Shown: positions 11,487 through 21,275, numbered from the stretch's first letter. The stretch is 64,000 nt of DNA from Angiostrongylus vasorum (GCA_018806985.1 JADANN010000364.1:1922001-1986000); one strand, 5' to 3'. Notes: a model not told the origin generated them from the sequence alone. Numbers and translations are program-made.

Positions 11487-11552
11487 TGAATCGGAGAGAA
11501 CTCTTCCCAGATAAGTCTGGCATCAATCTGCCGACACACTATAGCGTTGGTT
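11487..11552 (-). mobile_element. SINE core fragment
   Basis: The plus strand reads CTTCCCAGATAAGTCTGGC and then ATCAATCTGCCGACA. This is the reverse complement of the palindromic core shared by SINE-A and SINE-B. The flanking head and tail are not recognisable. Confidence 0.5.
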
Positions 11553-11928
11553 CGGGTCGGGATAAGACCATAGATCGTGCGCATATTATTGAGCAACACT
11601 TCTAACGAAAGCGGTCCCTACTTCCTTTAGCAGTTTTGATGGTAGTAGAATTTTGGGCATCGTTCCACGTGTTACTCACTCTCTTGAGTGCAGGTGCTGG
11701 GGCGAGTCAATGCCGTGGATGTACAAACTAAGGTGCTTAGCTATGAATAGTTCGAAACCGAATTATCTCTCTTGCGGCCATTCACATGAAAGATGTTGCC
11801 CAGACAATAGAAAAACAAAGACAAGCGGGCGATGTCAAACCAGTTTTGGTTTCTTAAGTCTGGAATATGGGTTAAAGCAAAATTTTGAAGTGACCTATCA
11901 TCGAATCGACATGTATTCGTTCCTTGAT

Positions 11929-12023
11929 GCTTACGAGAGTTGGCAAACATTTTTTTATTCGGTTAACGTTTCGACATCTTTGTCTTCGTCAATATAAAAA
12001 TTGTTTGCCAACCTCGTGTAAGC
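11929..12023 (-). mobile_element. 95-bp foldback carrying a decayed hammerhead-like motif
   Basis: Left arm 11929-11957 (GCTTACGAGAGTTGGCAAAC and following) and right arm 11996-12023 (TTGTTTGCCAACCTCGTGTA and flanks) are inverted repeats with only a few differences. Between them, on the minus strand, lies TTGACGA, a GACAAAGATGTC hairpin, GAAACGTTAACC. This is the same layout as the better motif at 55.4 kb, but box CUGA is mutated. Confidence 0.6.
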
Positions 12024-12728
12024 TTATCAAAGAAAGAGTATACGTTCTTTAGTAATAGCGAGGCTAATGGGAAGTGGGTTTTGAAATATCGACTCCACTT
12101 ATCTGATCATACCAAATTTCCGTCTCAAGCCCGGTTCAAGTTGTCTACAATCGTTATTTTGCAATCATTTTCGAACCTTAAAAATAAACGAACGAAATGG
12201 AGTTCTTCCTGATGTCATTCTTATTTCGATATCGTCTTTTTTTACACTGTTTACAAAATATACTTTTTTCTGTCCACCTCCTCTACATATCGTTGTTCTG
12301 AAAAAAGCACCTAGCCGTTTCTCACACTTCACAAGTCCTAGAAACCTTATCACGCTCACTTAATTCCGAATTCCCTTAGAGCGATCCCCGGTGTATGAAT
12401 AGATGTTGCCTCTGAAGCTCTTAGATTGAAAAGTGCCACCAGAAATGCTGCATTTCTTGTTCCGATGTTTTCTTCGGATGTCAAGAGTTTTTCAAGCTCC
12501 CACTTCATAAGCTGCTCTTGATTTGTGTAGTAGTTTACAAGTTTTCCCTAGAAGCCGTAAGGTAAATGAATGTTACGAGATGAAAAAAAGTCTTCAGTGT
12601 TCAAATGTAGCAATTCGGTAAAAATTAAAACTTCTTCAAAACCTATTGCATTGTCGGAACAAAAAAATCATTTCCACGCTGTCTTGCTCAATTCATCGTT
12701 TCTCATGTATTGTTAGGTATATAATGCA
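12024..12728. other. Noncoding stretch, nothing recognised
   Basis: A short minus-strand frame (12165-12359) is open but has no recognisable domain. No repeat was found. Confidence 0.35.
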
Positions 12729-13014
12729 GGCGCGTGTGGCGCAGTAGTTGGAGAGCGCCGCTGCGGCACACACGTGGAATCGATTCCCGCGCCCATGGCC
12801 CACCAAGCCCTCCATACCTCCGGCGTCCGCAAATTGGTACCAGACTTGTCTGGGAGGATAGCAGCACTGGCTCGATGCATCGGAGGCCACCGCGAGTCAT
12901 TGTACAGGTCAGATATGCATTCAATCACTTCCAACAATACTTATTGAAGTCGAATGCATGGCGCATCCATCAGGGATTGATCAACGCCGAGGACTTTATC
13001 CTTTTATCCTTTAT
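12729..13014 (+). mobile_element. SINE-A copy, first of direct tandem pair
   Basis: One of the best preserved copies. Head GGCGCGTGTGGCGCAGTAG includes a clear box A. The box B region reads GTGGAATCGATTCCC. The core CCAGACTTGTCTGG is perfect, and the 3' body ends GAGGACTTTATCC with a doubled TTTATCC tail. It is followed directly by a second copy in the same orientation. Confidence 0.92.
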
Positions 13015-13020
13015 ATTGCA

Positions 13021-13301
13021 GGCGCGTTTAGCGCATTGGTTAGAGCTTCTCTGCAATACACACGGCACCTTGGTTCAACCCCCGTTCACCCGAGCTTATC
13101 AACTCTTCCATCACTCAGGGGTGGACAAATTGGGACCAGACTTGTCTGGGAGGATATCGCCGTTGACTAGAGACTTTGGTAGAGCTCCATAAGTTATTGT
13201 ATAAGCCACACATTAATTGAATCACCCCAACGATGCTTAATGAAGTGGAATGCATAGCGCATACCTCAGGCATTGGTAACGGCGAAGGTTTTATTGCCAC
13301 G
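13021..13301 (+). mobile_element. SINE-A copy, second of direct tandem pair
   Basis: Head GGCGCGTTTAGCGCATTGG (box A) is followed by a near-canonical box B, TTGGTTCAACCCCCG. It has a perfect core palindrome, a diverged central part, and the 3' motif AACGATGCTTAATGAAGTGG. It is clearly older than its neighbour, so the pair is not a recent tandem duplication. Confidence 0.9.
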
Positions 13302-13409
13302 TAAACGATATGAGCCCACTTGAATATTTCTTCCCTTTTTGATTACTTCCTTAGCTGGTCCACATAAACTTTTTTCTGGGAACATTTAAACTAAGTCGTG
13401 TAACAGTTA

Positions 13410-13600
13410 AGACAGCAAGCCCACTCTGGAAAACGCCATGTGTTGTTGCTTCGATATCGCGTTCCGGGAAAACCCAGCGCCATCTCTCGTAGGTTGAAAA
13501 GTTGGCCCCAGACCTGTCTGGGGTGATAAAAAGTACTCACTTGATACAGCGGTAATTCCTAAAAAAACTATTGTGTCGACCAACTCAATTGCCCCCACAC
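13410..13600 (+). mobile_element. Very degraded SINE-A/B-like fragment
   Basis: GGTTGAAAAGTTGGCCCCAG and the palindrome CCAGACCTGTCTGG match the shared SINE core, and GATACAGCGG matches the motif that follows it. Head and tail cannot be delimited. Confidence 0.5.
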
Positions 13601-14717
13601 TAGGTCGGACTTTCAAATTTGCGTGACCGCGGTTGGAGGAGCGACGCTTGATTTAATGGTCTGCACAAAAAACTGATTTAAACACGGTGATGCTGGTTTC
13701 TTTTTTCGGCTGTAAACGATAGATTTTCGATAGATAGCAGACTTTTTGGGGTTAATAAATTAATTTCTTATAGAAGAAGCTTTACTTCATCAGATTCGAG
13801 CCATACGTATTATCATTATATATCTCATTTGCTAGGTTTTGCTATCGTTCACCATCCAAACATATTGCCGTCAACATTTGGAAGTGTTGTGGAACCGATA
13901 CCGAGTGGATCTCAGTAATGTCCATATCCGAGCTCTCTCAGCACGACAGTTGCAACTTACGGTAACAATTGTAATGGAATTCTAGCGAATTATTGATAAA
14001 AATTTCAAAATTATATGCCCTACACAATAGACGATTCTATGGTTCATAATGGAGGGATTGAATGGTCGTCACTCGGAGAATGATCAACGGCGAACGTTTT
14101 TCCTCTTTATCCCTTATCGCTCTAATTGGCACGCCTTAGACTATTCGAAAGCGAAATTACGGGTAGCAAATGTAAAAAAGAAAAAAGAATGGCCACAGAT
14201 GTTAAGTGATGTCTCACTAGTTACTTTTTCTGTTGCTCTTGAAGCTAGCAATTAAGTCAAGTTGATTGAGTTTAAATTAGTTTCAGTGTGATCTTCTAAT
14301 ATCATTTGTGCGGCAGATATAAACGTTGTAAAGGCAGTATTAGAATTAGCATGGATGAGAAGCGATAACTGAAATCTGAACGCAATTTATACGAGCATTA
14401 GATATAGAACGGATTGAAGTGAGTGAAGAGGAGGCGAAGCTGAGAGGCTAGAAGAGGTCGTCGTATCTGAGGTGAAGAGCAGCGGCCGTTGTTGTGCGGA
14501 AATCCGATTTGTCGCTCGCAATCCACAGTAAACCTTGTTGCCCTTCTACTTTGTCGAGATGATTGAGCAGAAGCAGACTCTGGAAGCGAGTAGCTTATGG
14601 GCAACGTAACCGTTTTACTAATCGATGATGTGTTAGCTGACTAAGTTATAAACTTTACCAGGTAACAAAGAATACAACTCACGCTTTAGCATCGACAGGG
14701 AATTTCCTAACACCAGC
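13601..14717. other. Noncoding stretch, nothing recognised
   Basis: Frames at 14049-14255 (+) and 14398-14604 (-) are open for 68 codons each, but I recognise neither. No repeat copy was seen. Confidence 0.35.
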
Positions 14718-14757
14718 GGTCCGGAGTTTCGCAGATATCTCAACATCATTATGGCTA
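14718..14757 (+). mobile_element. SINE-E 3'-end fragment
   Basis: GTCCGGAGTTTCGCAGATAT followed by CTCAACATCATTATGGCT is the 3' end of family E without its head. Confidence 0.55.
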
Positions 14758-14779
14758 AATTTCCCATAACTTTTTTTAT

Positions 14780-14875
14780 TGGGGGAAGAAATAACTCTTA
14801 GAAGGAGTATGCCAACAGGGAACAATGCGATGCCTACGCAACAGCTCACTGGTGATACAGAGAACCCATCACGCA
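14780..14875 (-). CDS. Possible exon of a BRI3-like small membrane protein
   Basis: On the minus strand, after a CACCAG acceptor-like site, the frame reads SCCVGIALFPVGILLL. Small membrane proteins of the BRI3 type have a Cys-rich then hydrophobic segment with a Phe-Pro-x-Gly motif of this kind. The expected flanking CxxC pairs are not visible in the same exon, no good donor follows, and the frame then runs into a SINE-E fragment. A chance hydrophobic stretch is quite possible. Confidence 0.22.
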
Positions 14876-15426
14876 AGGTAAGACATAAGAAAGAAACATG
14901 AGGTAGTACACCACGCAATCAACTCAGTTCTCCACCATTATCGAATGGTAATACCGTCATTCACTTTCTATTAAAACGAGACATCACCCCTCACTTTCCA
15001 ACAAGAAAATCTGTCTTCTATTTCTTTAAAATAAGTCTGAAGAAATGTTTAGATTCTGAATGAATTAGCGGCGCAACAACACACAGTGTTAGTCAATAGG
15101 AACAGCAAAATCATTGTAGTGACCGTCTTTTAAAAACGTTGCTTCATATACATAATCTCTACATGAGCATACTGGTATTTGGCATTTAACTGATGATTTT
15201 TGTCTCTGTCTTTCACTACTGGGCGATATTTTTTGTTTTTAAAGTGTCAGATAACGACGAATAGCAACGTTCCGACAGGTGGTTTTTCTTTTCCAGTACC
15301 TGTTTATTCATGGAAACACCATGTTCTTTTGCATATTTGGGACGATGCGCATTGATTTCAAGGCGTAAGATACAAAAGTGATGGTTCCTTCCAAATTCAA
15401 ACAGATATACCTCTCAACTCAAACGG

Positions 15427-15765
15427 GGCGGATAGCACAGCGGCAGCGATGCCGATCACGAACACGGTAAGGGTTCGATCTCGCTCGTGACCCACCAACT
15501 CCATTATCTCCCGGGCTCGAGAAATTGGTACCGGAGTTGTCTAGGAAAAGTTTACTTTCTGTAATCCAACTGGGAGTACTCTAGCCTAAGAGTTCCAGAG
15601 AGAATCGACTCGACCGGCATTCAACAACATTCAAAATGAAAGGAAAAATCCTCAAGCAGAAGCCGGAGCCACATGTGAAGACCTTCGTGGATGATGGATG
15701 CGAGCAAACGAATCCAGTGGTATAAGTACTGGTATCCGCACAGCAAATGTGAAATACGGGAACAA
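15427..15765 (+). mobile_element. SINE-B copy with intact tRNA-like head
   Basis: The best SINE-B for head structure. Box A-like TAGCACAGCGGCAGCGATG is followed about 30 bases later by box B GGGTTCGATCTCG. The shared core reads GAAATTGGTACCGGAGTTGT. The SINE-B-specific body follows: CGACTCGACCGGCATTCAAC, GAAGACCTTCGTGGATGATG and a GTATCCGCACAG end. It ends in an A-rich tail. Confidence 0.88.
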
Positions 15766-16044
15766 AAAACTATCCCAACACATATCGAACTTCATCAATT
15801 GCAATAAAAACCGTGAAATCTTCGGTTTTTACAGTTACAGTTTTATTCTGCCACGACAACGTCCTGATTTCCCTACCACTGTAAGGTGCTTTTTTATCTT
15901 CCTTTTTTTTGTTGAGGCTTCTATTTCCAATGGCAAGGAATTAAAACAGCAGAATTCCATCCAGCTGGTCACATTGGTCTTTCCAGCTCATCACTAGGTT
16001 TTGCCGCTGAGATGCTTCCTGCAAATTGTAGAAGTGTAAATTTT

Positions 16045-16256
16045 GTTCTCGGTATTCTTGTTGAGCAAATACGAGCAAAAACACAAACATTTAAATGCAG
16101 TTATCGACCATATGCGTCTCTGATTAGCTGTTCTTCTTCTGTAGAAGGCACGTGATAAATGGCTTCTGAAGAAGGCGAAATTCGCCGAAACGTCAGCTTT
16201 AACGGAATAAAGAATAAAGTAACACCTCGTGTTTGCTCAACAAGAATATCGAGAAC
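16045..16256 (+). mobile_element. 212-bp foldback element with hammerhead-like core (PLE terminal repeat)
   Basis: The 31-bp arms at 16045-16075 and 16226-16256 are inverted repeats identical at 29 positions; both contain TTCTTGTTGAGCAAA. The interior carries the PLE-associated lead GAAGGCACGTGATAAATGG and the hammerhead-like motif at 16161-16200. Just outside, GCTGAGGTTAATAGAAAGTC (16268 onward) matches the far 3' segment of the terminal repeats at 32.7 and 40.25 kb. No coding sequence is present. Confidence 0.75.
16161..16200 (+). ncRNA. Hammerhead ribozyme-like motif
   Basis: Core box CTGAAGA at 16166-16172, an extra A, stem II of five pairs (GGCGA with TCGCC), then GAAAC, GTC and AGC. 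Stem I is weak in this copy (TT opposite AG). It has the layout of a minimal type I hammerhead; whether it cleaves is unknown. Confidence 0.5.
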
Positions 16257-16604
16257 TGTTTGATCGATGCTGAGGTTAATAGAAAGTCGGTCGGGTAAAT
16301 TTTGTTTTTTTTTATCTAAAGTTTTTCAGGATTCAGCTTGGATGCATCAATCTAAAGCTGAATGGATATTGTATGAAAATGAAACAGCTTGACCCATCGG
16401 TTAAAACCAGTATGGCTTAATAAAATTATCTTCTAGTGCAAACAACGGGAGTTATCGAACCCTCAACTCGTTGCACAAGCCATAAAACACTTCAAATAGA
16501 ATAGTAGACAGTTTAGTGGCTATATAAATTATCTAACTGTTTCAGCGTAAGTAAAACAGCTCAACGATGATAAATGGAGAAAGCTTCCTCAAACAACCGC
16601 ATTT

Positions 16605-16745
16605 AACTACAATGATGCTGAGATATTTGCAGAGCACAAGACCACCCGTGTCTTCGGTAGGGACCGAACACGTTATTATCCTTTCCGAGGGCTAACGCGC
16701 TCACCACCACACCACGCGAGTCCTTCGTTTCGCCTTTCTCTCCCG
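16605..16745 (-). mobile_element. SINE-E copy
   Basis: The plus strand begins CTACAATGATGCTGAGATAT (the family 3' end) and runs to CGCGAGTCCTTCGTTTCGCC (the head). On the minus strand a box A-like TGGTGTGGTGGTGAGCGCG is present and box B is decayed. Confidence 0.8.
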
Positions 16746-18162
16746 TCAATTATTTTTTCATGCTCTTTCCAATATTTTATTTTCATGTTATAGAATGTTA
16801 TAACTGTTGTGGAAGGCACACTTGATCCTCGTAAAGTGGGTGTTGTCAGTTAGCTATTTATATAACCATAACGGCTTTACCGTTTTTATGAATGTACTGA
16901 AATGTGATATAAGAAAAACAAGCGTAATCTACCGCATTGACGTCTGCCTGCGTCACTTCCTTCTCTACTCCACTAGAGCTTTCCAAAATGTTTCCACAGT
17001 TTCTTTCCTTTCTTTTATTTTTTGTCTGACTTTTGCATAACTGGATAATAACTCAATTTTATTAAAGTTCACAGTCAAGGGAACCAGCCGTATTTCGAAG
17101 TCAGATTTAATATTGGAATTCTAAGCGACTGAAAGATGCTCTGATTGTTTAAAAATTTTGAAAGAATGACAAGCACCTGTTGAGAGGCAAGTATAGTTAC
17201 TGCTTCACTATTGAAGCAATGTCGTTATATCGTGTCCTACCGTTATTACTTCACTGTATTTGTTAATGGACAGCTGTCGAATGCAGATTTTGTCCTGTAG
17301 CTGCTCCATGGATGGTTGTCCTTAATGCGTTTATACAGTGTCTAAAAACATGGGAAGGTACGTAAAAAAGTATCGGAGATGTAAAGGGTAGAGCGACGCT
17401 GGTATTATGTAAAGTAACTCAGTAGCAGAACGATCGCTTTGAGAAAGCGGTTCGATGTGCGTTTGCAAGGGCTCACGGACGTCATATCTTGATTTCAATG
17501 CAAATTTCGATTGCATGCCCAGGACACGCGTCCCATGGTCCCAATAAACGAAGTGGCCGTGGTCGTGAAATGCTTAAGGTGGCAGGAGGCTCTTACAAAA
17601 ACTTCTATCGGGCAAGGTTTTGAGATCCCTTCTTCAGAGCCTCAATGATTTGATTTCGCACTCAACGCGCTTGCGAAAACCTACTTCGAATGTTTGCACG
17701 AATGCTTACTACATCGAATGTTGGAGGTTTACACGTCGCACGACACTCTTTTCTCTGTTCACCCATTTGTTTATCTTAGATGTCCTATTTCCTTCATTTT
17801 AATTTAACATTTAATATGTTACATCATGCTCGATAGCTGAAACGTCCAATCACAGGAGATGTTACACAATTAGTGTTGTCCTAGAAGAATCCTAGTCTTA
17901 AGGCAGCCAAATTCTTCCTTATATGCAAGAGCAGGCGATTGCATGTGAAGACTTAAGAACGCATTAAAACTGCAATTTGCGATTCCAGGAGCATTCACAA
18001 TCAACCAGCAATCAACTTATCAAAAAAGAAAAAAAGACAACAGATTTTTCAGCAACATCGAAATCTATACGCGAATTCGATCACCTCATATTGCCAACCA
18101 ACATGAAAGGCATAGCATTTTGTAGTAGTCAATATTGTATTAGCTAGCATGCAAAAGTTAAG
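16746..18162. other. Noncoding stretch, nothing recognised
   Basis: Open frames at 16807-17040 (+), 17331-17516 (-) and 17620-17802 (+) have no recognisable domain. No repeat copy was found. Confidence 0.35.
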
Positions 18163-18393
18163 GGTGCGTGTGGTGCAATGGTCGGATGCGCCCTGCAACA
18201 CACGTGGAATCGATACGGGGTCGGCAAATTGGTACGAGACTTGTCTGCGAGGATAGCAGCACTGGTTCGATACATCGGTGAGGCCACCACGAATCATTGG
18301 AAAGGCCAAATATGCATTCAGTGACCTCCAGCGATGCCTAATAAAGTCGGATACATGGCGCATCACTTAGGGATTGATCAACGCTGATGATAA
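18163..18393 (+). mobile_element. SINE-A copy, left arm of tail-to-tail inverted pair
   Basis: Head GGTGCGTGTGGTGCAATGG, box B region GTGGAATCGAT. The segment between box B and the core is shortened, so the head joins GGGGTCGGCAAATTGG directly. The 3' end GGGATTGATCAACGCTGATG meets the tail of the next copy with almost no spacer. Confidence 0.9.
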
Positions 18394-18634
18394 GATTTCC
18401 GGCGGTGATCAATTCCTGAGGGATGCGCCATGCATTCGTCTTCATTAGGCATCGTTGGAGGTGATCGAATGCATATCTGGGCTTTACAATGACTTGCGGT
18501 GGCCTACCGATGTATCGACCTGGTACCAATTTGCCGACCTCGGAGAGATAGAGGGCTTGGTGGGCCTTGGGCACGAGGATCCGACTCCGTGTGTATTACA
18601 GGGCGCCTCCGCCCACTGCACCAAACGCACCCTA
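18394..18634 (-). mobile_element. SINE-A copy, right arm of tail-to-tail inverted pair
   Basis: Minus-strand copy starting at its tail (GATCAATTCCTGAGGGATGC) and ending at its head (GCACCAAACGCACC). Part of the core palindrome is deleted: the sequence jumps from ATCGACC to TGGTACCAATTTGCCGACC. Paired with the previous copy it gives arms of about 230 bp. Confidence 0.9.
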
Positions 18635-19032
18635 GGTAGTATACAGGGAAGTAATATTTTTCAAAACTGGCACTCATGACATTTATGATGTATTTAAACG
18701 TTTTTCACTTCCCCATTTTATTGATAAGAATGAATTAAGGGCAAACAAACAAGACTGCTTTATTCAAGGATACCACGAAAAAATTTAACTGAATTCACGA
18801 ATATGTCGAAAAAAAAGTATTTTTAGGTTTGCAAAAGATCAAGTCTTGCCATTAGTCAACATTTTTCACACTAACATTCGTCACGTGACAATGACGAAAT
18901 CTCCTCTAGAAATTTTCGTTTGAGATCATAAGTAGGTTTGATTTAATGGTGTTCACGAACAATCGAGGAAGGCGTGGGCGGATTTGTTAGCACTCATCCT
19001 GCCGATCCTACATCTGCTTCGGCGCCGATCGG
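18635..19032. other. Noncoding stretch, nothing recognised
   Basis: AT-rich sequence without repeat copies or open frames of note. Confidence 0.4.
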
Positions 19033-19122
19033 CCGATTCGGACGAACGTCTGTGCTCTTTTTCCGAACCTGACGAATGTCTGTGCCCGTTTGCCGAATCG
19101 GACAAACGTTTGAGCTCGCTTC
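19033..19122. repeat. 30-bp GC-rich minisatellite, three units, open on both strands
   Basis: Three exact-length 30-bp units begin at 19033, 19063 and 19093. Each starts CCGA and contains GACGAA or GACAAA followed by a CGT, TGT or CGTTTG stretch. The period is a multiple of three and both strands stay open: plus gives SDERLCSFSEPDECLCPF-type repeats and minus gives Arg/Ser/His-rich repeats. The flanking sequence is AT-rich, so this block stands out. Confidence 0.85.
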
Positions 19123-19278
19123 GCCAAAGGTTCATATTCTGTAAAAAATTCTTTTCTGTCTTTTTTTCAATCTACTCGCTTACTAAACTGAATAACAGAA
19201 ATAGTAATAGTTTTTTACTTCACAGTTCACAACATTGTTTAATCATAAGAGGATTCATGTTACTGTTTCATGTCATAT

Positions 19279-19582
19279 GGTTCAAGATAATAAAGTATAA
19301 AGCTCTCAGCGTTGATCAATCCCTGAGGGATGCGCCATGCATTCGACTTCATCAAGCATCGTTTCGAGGTGATTGAATGCATATCTGGCCTATAGAATGA
19401 TTCACGGTGGCCTACCGATGTATAGAGTCAGTGCTGCTATCCTACCAGACAGGTCTGGTGTCAATTTGCCGACCCCCAGAGGGATGGAAGGCTTGGTGGG
19501 CCATGGGCGCAGGGGATCGATCCCACGTGTGCGTCGCAGGGCGCCTCCGACCACTGCGTCGCACGCGCCCTCACGGTTCAAG
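19279..19582 (-). mobile_element. SINE-A copy with 8-bp target-site duplication
   Basis: Full-length minus-strand copy (19287-19574). It has an intact head (GTGCGTCGCAGGGCGCCTCC on the plus strand), a core with CCAGACAGGTCTGG, and a tail near 19290-19300. It is flanked by GGTTCAAG at 19279-19286 and 19575-19582. Confidence 0.9.
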
Positions 19583-20070
19583 GTGTGGAGACAAAAACAA
19601 GTCATTTTTTTTCTATCATGTATAAGATAAGTACCTAGAAGGAAGTCTTTTTCAACAAATCTCTTTCGTTTATCAAAGCGTATAGTACTTTTACTTTGAA
19701 AAAGATTCATGAATCCTTAGGTAAGTTACAGGCGATGCACACTTTCACTGCCTTTGCGACCACTGGAGGTTGGTTCAAAATGTGTGGAGATGAACCAAGA
19801 GCTACTGCTTTATATCCGCCAGGATACTGGTGATTTTCATGAATTGCTATGGTGCCGTTGTTAAGCCCAGAACTGGTCGTCAATTTCTTTTCATTTAATT
19901 AATGGCTGGATGTATATCGTTACATGGGCTATTTCAGAGTTTATGAGCCATCTTTTTTTATCGTTGTCGTCGTTCCACCAATGATAGTACTAATGGCTAA
20001 AAAACCAAATAAATACAGCAACAAAAAACCCTCATAGAATGTCGCCATAAAAACTACTTCATCACTCCGG

Positions 20071-20317
20071 CCGTATAAAGGATAAAGGATGAAGGTCTCG
20101 GTGTCGATCAATTTCTGAGGGATGCGCCATGCACTCGGCTTCCATTGTTTGGAAGTGATTGAATGCACATATGGCCTTTACAATGACTCGAAGTGGGCTA
20201 CCGATGTATCGAGCCAGTGCTGGGGATGGAAGGCGTGGTGGGCCATGGGCGCAGGGTTCGATTCCACGTATGTGTTGCCGGGCGACTCTGACCACTGCCC
20301 CACACGTCGACCGTATA
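20071..20317 (-). mobile_element. SINE-A copy with internal deletion and 7-bp target-site duplication
   Basis: Minus-strand copy with a well preserved head (box B on the minus strand reads GGAATCGAACCC) and TTTATCC tail. The palindromic core and its flank are deleted between GAGCCAGTGCTG and GGATGGAAGGCG. CCGTATA flanks it at 20071-20077 and 20311-20317. Confidence 0.85.
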
Positions 20318-21034
20318 CTCTGAGAAATATTTTACGGACCAGCAACTACGGTGTCTAGCTTTCTTTGATTTTTCTTTCTTCGTTAGACCACTATTATGAG
20401 AATGCAAAGAAGCGTTGCGAACAACTTACCAATTACTGGTACTTGTCGGAGGTTCTGGAGGTATTCTTGTTCTTGTTCTATGTCTTCTGGATTCAGTTCA
20501 GCCGACCCTAAAGTGCTCCTTTACTTCTTCATTCACTTCAATTAAAAATAATGCGAAAAAATATTCCGCTTGGGCTTCCACCAATGTGAACAAACTCCAT
20601 TTTGCTCTTTAATTCTTATTCATTTGAGGTGGAAAACTTTAGTTTGCCTTCTAAGCCTAAGAAAAATTGCTCCATTTTCGTAAAAAGGATCGTCCAAGTG
20701 CGAAAAATGGCAAGAAAATTCAAATTTTGTACTCTTCTGTCCCGTAGAATTTTCCTACTACCACGATGTAGGCTCATAGCACAAACAAGACACGAGAAAT
20801 TTATCCCTACTTTTTCATTTCCATAGTAGGAAAGCCTCGCCGGAAACTTCTGCTCGTATTTTAATCAATTTTACTGCAATTTTTGTTCTAGTAAAAGCTA
20901 AGAGGTCGTCATCAAAGTGTTCGCTGAATGGAGCAATTGCGTTGAAAAAAATGACAGCAAACAGCCTAATGACATAGCCGCGTCACAATTAGTGTGTAAA
21001 AAATCTTGATATAGGACTCAAATAAAAAACTCAA
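20318..21034. other. Noncoding stretch, nothing recognised
   Basis: Frames at 20415-20612 and 20602-20826 (+) are open without a recognisable domain. Confidence 0.35.
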
Positions 21035-21275
21035 TTTATTTATATGATCCTATAAACCGATCTTGTTGAGCTAATGCGAGGTTGCTTTAAGTTTTCGTTG
21101 TCGTTGTCGTTGGCACTGGTGTTGTTGGTCGATGGCTGACGTTTCGACGATTTCCTCTTCCTCGGATCCCCTGCTATTACTCCCACAAGTCCCACTCGTT
21201 GAAGATCAGTTTATAAGATCATATAAATAAATATACCAACCATTTATGCCGAGGTTTATAGAAAGTCGGTCTTTT
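21035..21275 (-). mobile_element. PLE-type foldback element with decayed hammerhead motif
   Basis: Inverted arms at 21035-21064 and 21202-21231 (TTTATTTATATGATC and its complement) match at 28 of 30 positions. The interior, read on the minus strand, is the same module as at 39.37 and 56.15 kb, including the (CAACAACGA)-type tract. The hammerhead core at 21134-21168 has lost box CUGA and part of stem II. To the right, GCCGAGGTTTATAGAAAGTC matches the end of the other PLE terminal-repeat subtype. Confidence 0.75.

Noticed and set aside
12729..12800. True tRNA gene
   Set aside because: Boxes A and B are present but no acceptor or anticodon stem forms, and the same head is attached to a conserved SINE body in many copies.
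12734..13192. 152-codon plus-strand open frame
   Set aside because: It spans two tandem SINE-A copies. The same peptide pieces recur wherever SINE-A occurs, so it is a repeat translation.
18049..19710. Several open frames of 70-130 codons on both strands
   Set aside because: They follow SINE-A copies and their junctions with flanking DNA, not genes.
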